A DNA stretch of 46,524 nt, from contig JAFGEK010000055.1 in the NCBI GenBank assembly GCA_016931625.1, positions 1 to 46,524 of the forward strand. Reading direction: 5' to 3'. Made by a program: the position numbers and the translations under genes. Every line of letters begins with the position of its first letter. Positions within the stretch are counted from its first letter, which is position 1. Positions 46,294 through 46,524 of the stretch are shown here, piece by piece. This DNA is from Deltaproteobacteria bacterium. Lineage in GTDB: Bacteria; Myxococcota; XYA12-FULL-58-9; JAFGEK01. The notes beneath the pieces are model-generated. The model ran no database searches, was not told where the DNA came from, and worked only from the letters and a program-made list of their open reading frames with translations.

Positions 46294-46524
46294 ACTGGAA
46301 ATGAAAGGCCATGATATAGCTGATAGACTGCTACTTTTATCTTTTCTTATTTGTGATCATATCTATTATGGTTGTGGAGGGTTATTTTTTTTTAAGGGTG
46401 TCGCTAGTACGCAAGGCTAATTTATTAGTACTTTTATTGTTTGTCTTCTTTATTATTTTAGAATTCGACACTTTTTGTCCTGAATTAGTTGGTAATGCAC
46501 TTATTTGTAGCGTGGTGATTTTAG
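46294..46524. other. A/T-rich end of window, no gene recognised
   Basis: The only frame of note begins at ATG 46301 (39 codons, MKGHDIADRLL at its start) and stops at 46418. Those first residues loosely resemble the opening of small four-helix-bundle proteins, but the rest does not. The remainder is T-rich with no clear RNA or coding signal. The strand downstream may hold a gene start beyond the window. Confidence 0.3.

Noticed and set aside
46301-46420. Short frame beginning MKGHDIADRLL
   Set aside because: Only the first residues resemble four-helix-bundle proteins; the rest does not match and it ends after 39 codons. Too weak to call even as a pseudogene.

Overview
The window is a low-GC, gene-dense stretch of a Gram-negative bacterial chromosome. 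Several features point to the Myxococcota or a related delta-proteobacterial lineage: a MYXO-CTERM-like C-terminal tail (29399-30772), an AgmX/PglI-like C-terminal domain (7753-9300), a DUF4388 protein fused to a degenerate receiver and a degenerate J domain (34263-36716), and lipoproteins with VWA and thrombospondin type 3 repeats. The low GC is unusual for cultivated myxobacteria. The placement is inferred from gene content, not from a phylogeny.

Layout. 203-1693 (-) is a polytopic membrane protein. 1750-4159 holds a complete trp attenuator: a 17-residue leader peptide with tandem Trp codons and three mutually exclusive hairpins, ahead of a fused anthranilate synthase TrpE-TrpG. 4347-7662 is an NfeD plus two-flotillin operon. 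7753-9300 encodes a membrane protein with an AgmX-like tail. 9473-15781 is a tail-to-tail pair: a thioester alpha-2-macroglobulin and a Prc/Tsp-like S41 protease. tRNA-Gly(CCC) at 16003-16078 is followed within 15 nt by a macrodomain gene. 16760-21886 carries a glycan-binding discoidin-like protein, a DUF4332 protein, an LPP20-like secreted protein, RmuC and a small lipoprotein.

21952-30772 (-) is an 8.8-kb block for calcium-binding-repeat surface proteins: a MYXO-CTERM-like TSP3 protein, two paralogous VWA/TSP3 lipoproteins and a PPC-like lipoprotein. The last two overlap by 121 bp in different frames. 31171-36716 (+) encodes a LolA-like secreted protein, the primosomal helicase PriA and the receiver/coiled-coil/DUF4388/J protein. 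36730-39976 is a zinc-uptake locus (znuBCA-like on -, a Fur-family regulator on +) with two copies of a TGCAA-rich operator between the divergent genes.

40031-45353 encodes an acyl-CoA carboxylase (carboxyltransferase, biotin carboxylase, separate biotin carrier). The carboxyltransferase is separated from the other two subunits by a 184-bp palindromic element and two AbrB/PIN toxin-antitoxin pairs. 45390-46067 (-) is a HAD phosphatase. Both window ends carry related copies of a ~100-bp repeat in inverted orientation.

The strongest less-ordinary items are the trp attenuator with a hairpin over the trpE(G) ribosome-binding site, a REP-like palindrome read through in frame inside PriA, the VWA/TSP3 surface cluster with a shared unnamed C-terminal domain, the octad-repeat DUF4388 protein, and the toxin-antitoxin/palindrome insertion in the carboxylase locus. 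No complete insertion sequence, CRISPR array, rRNA or phage was seen.
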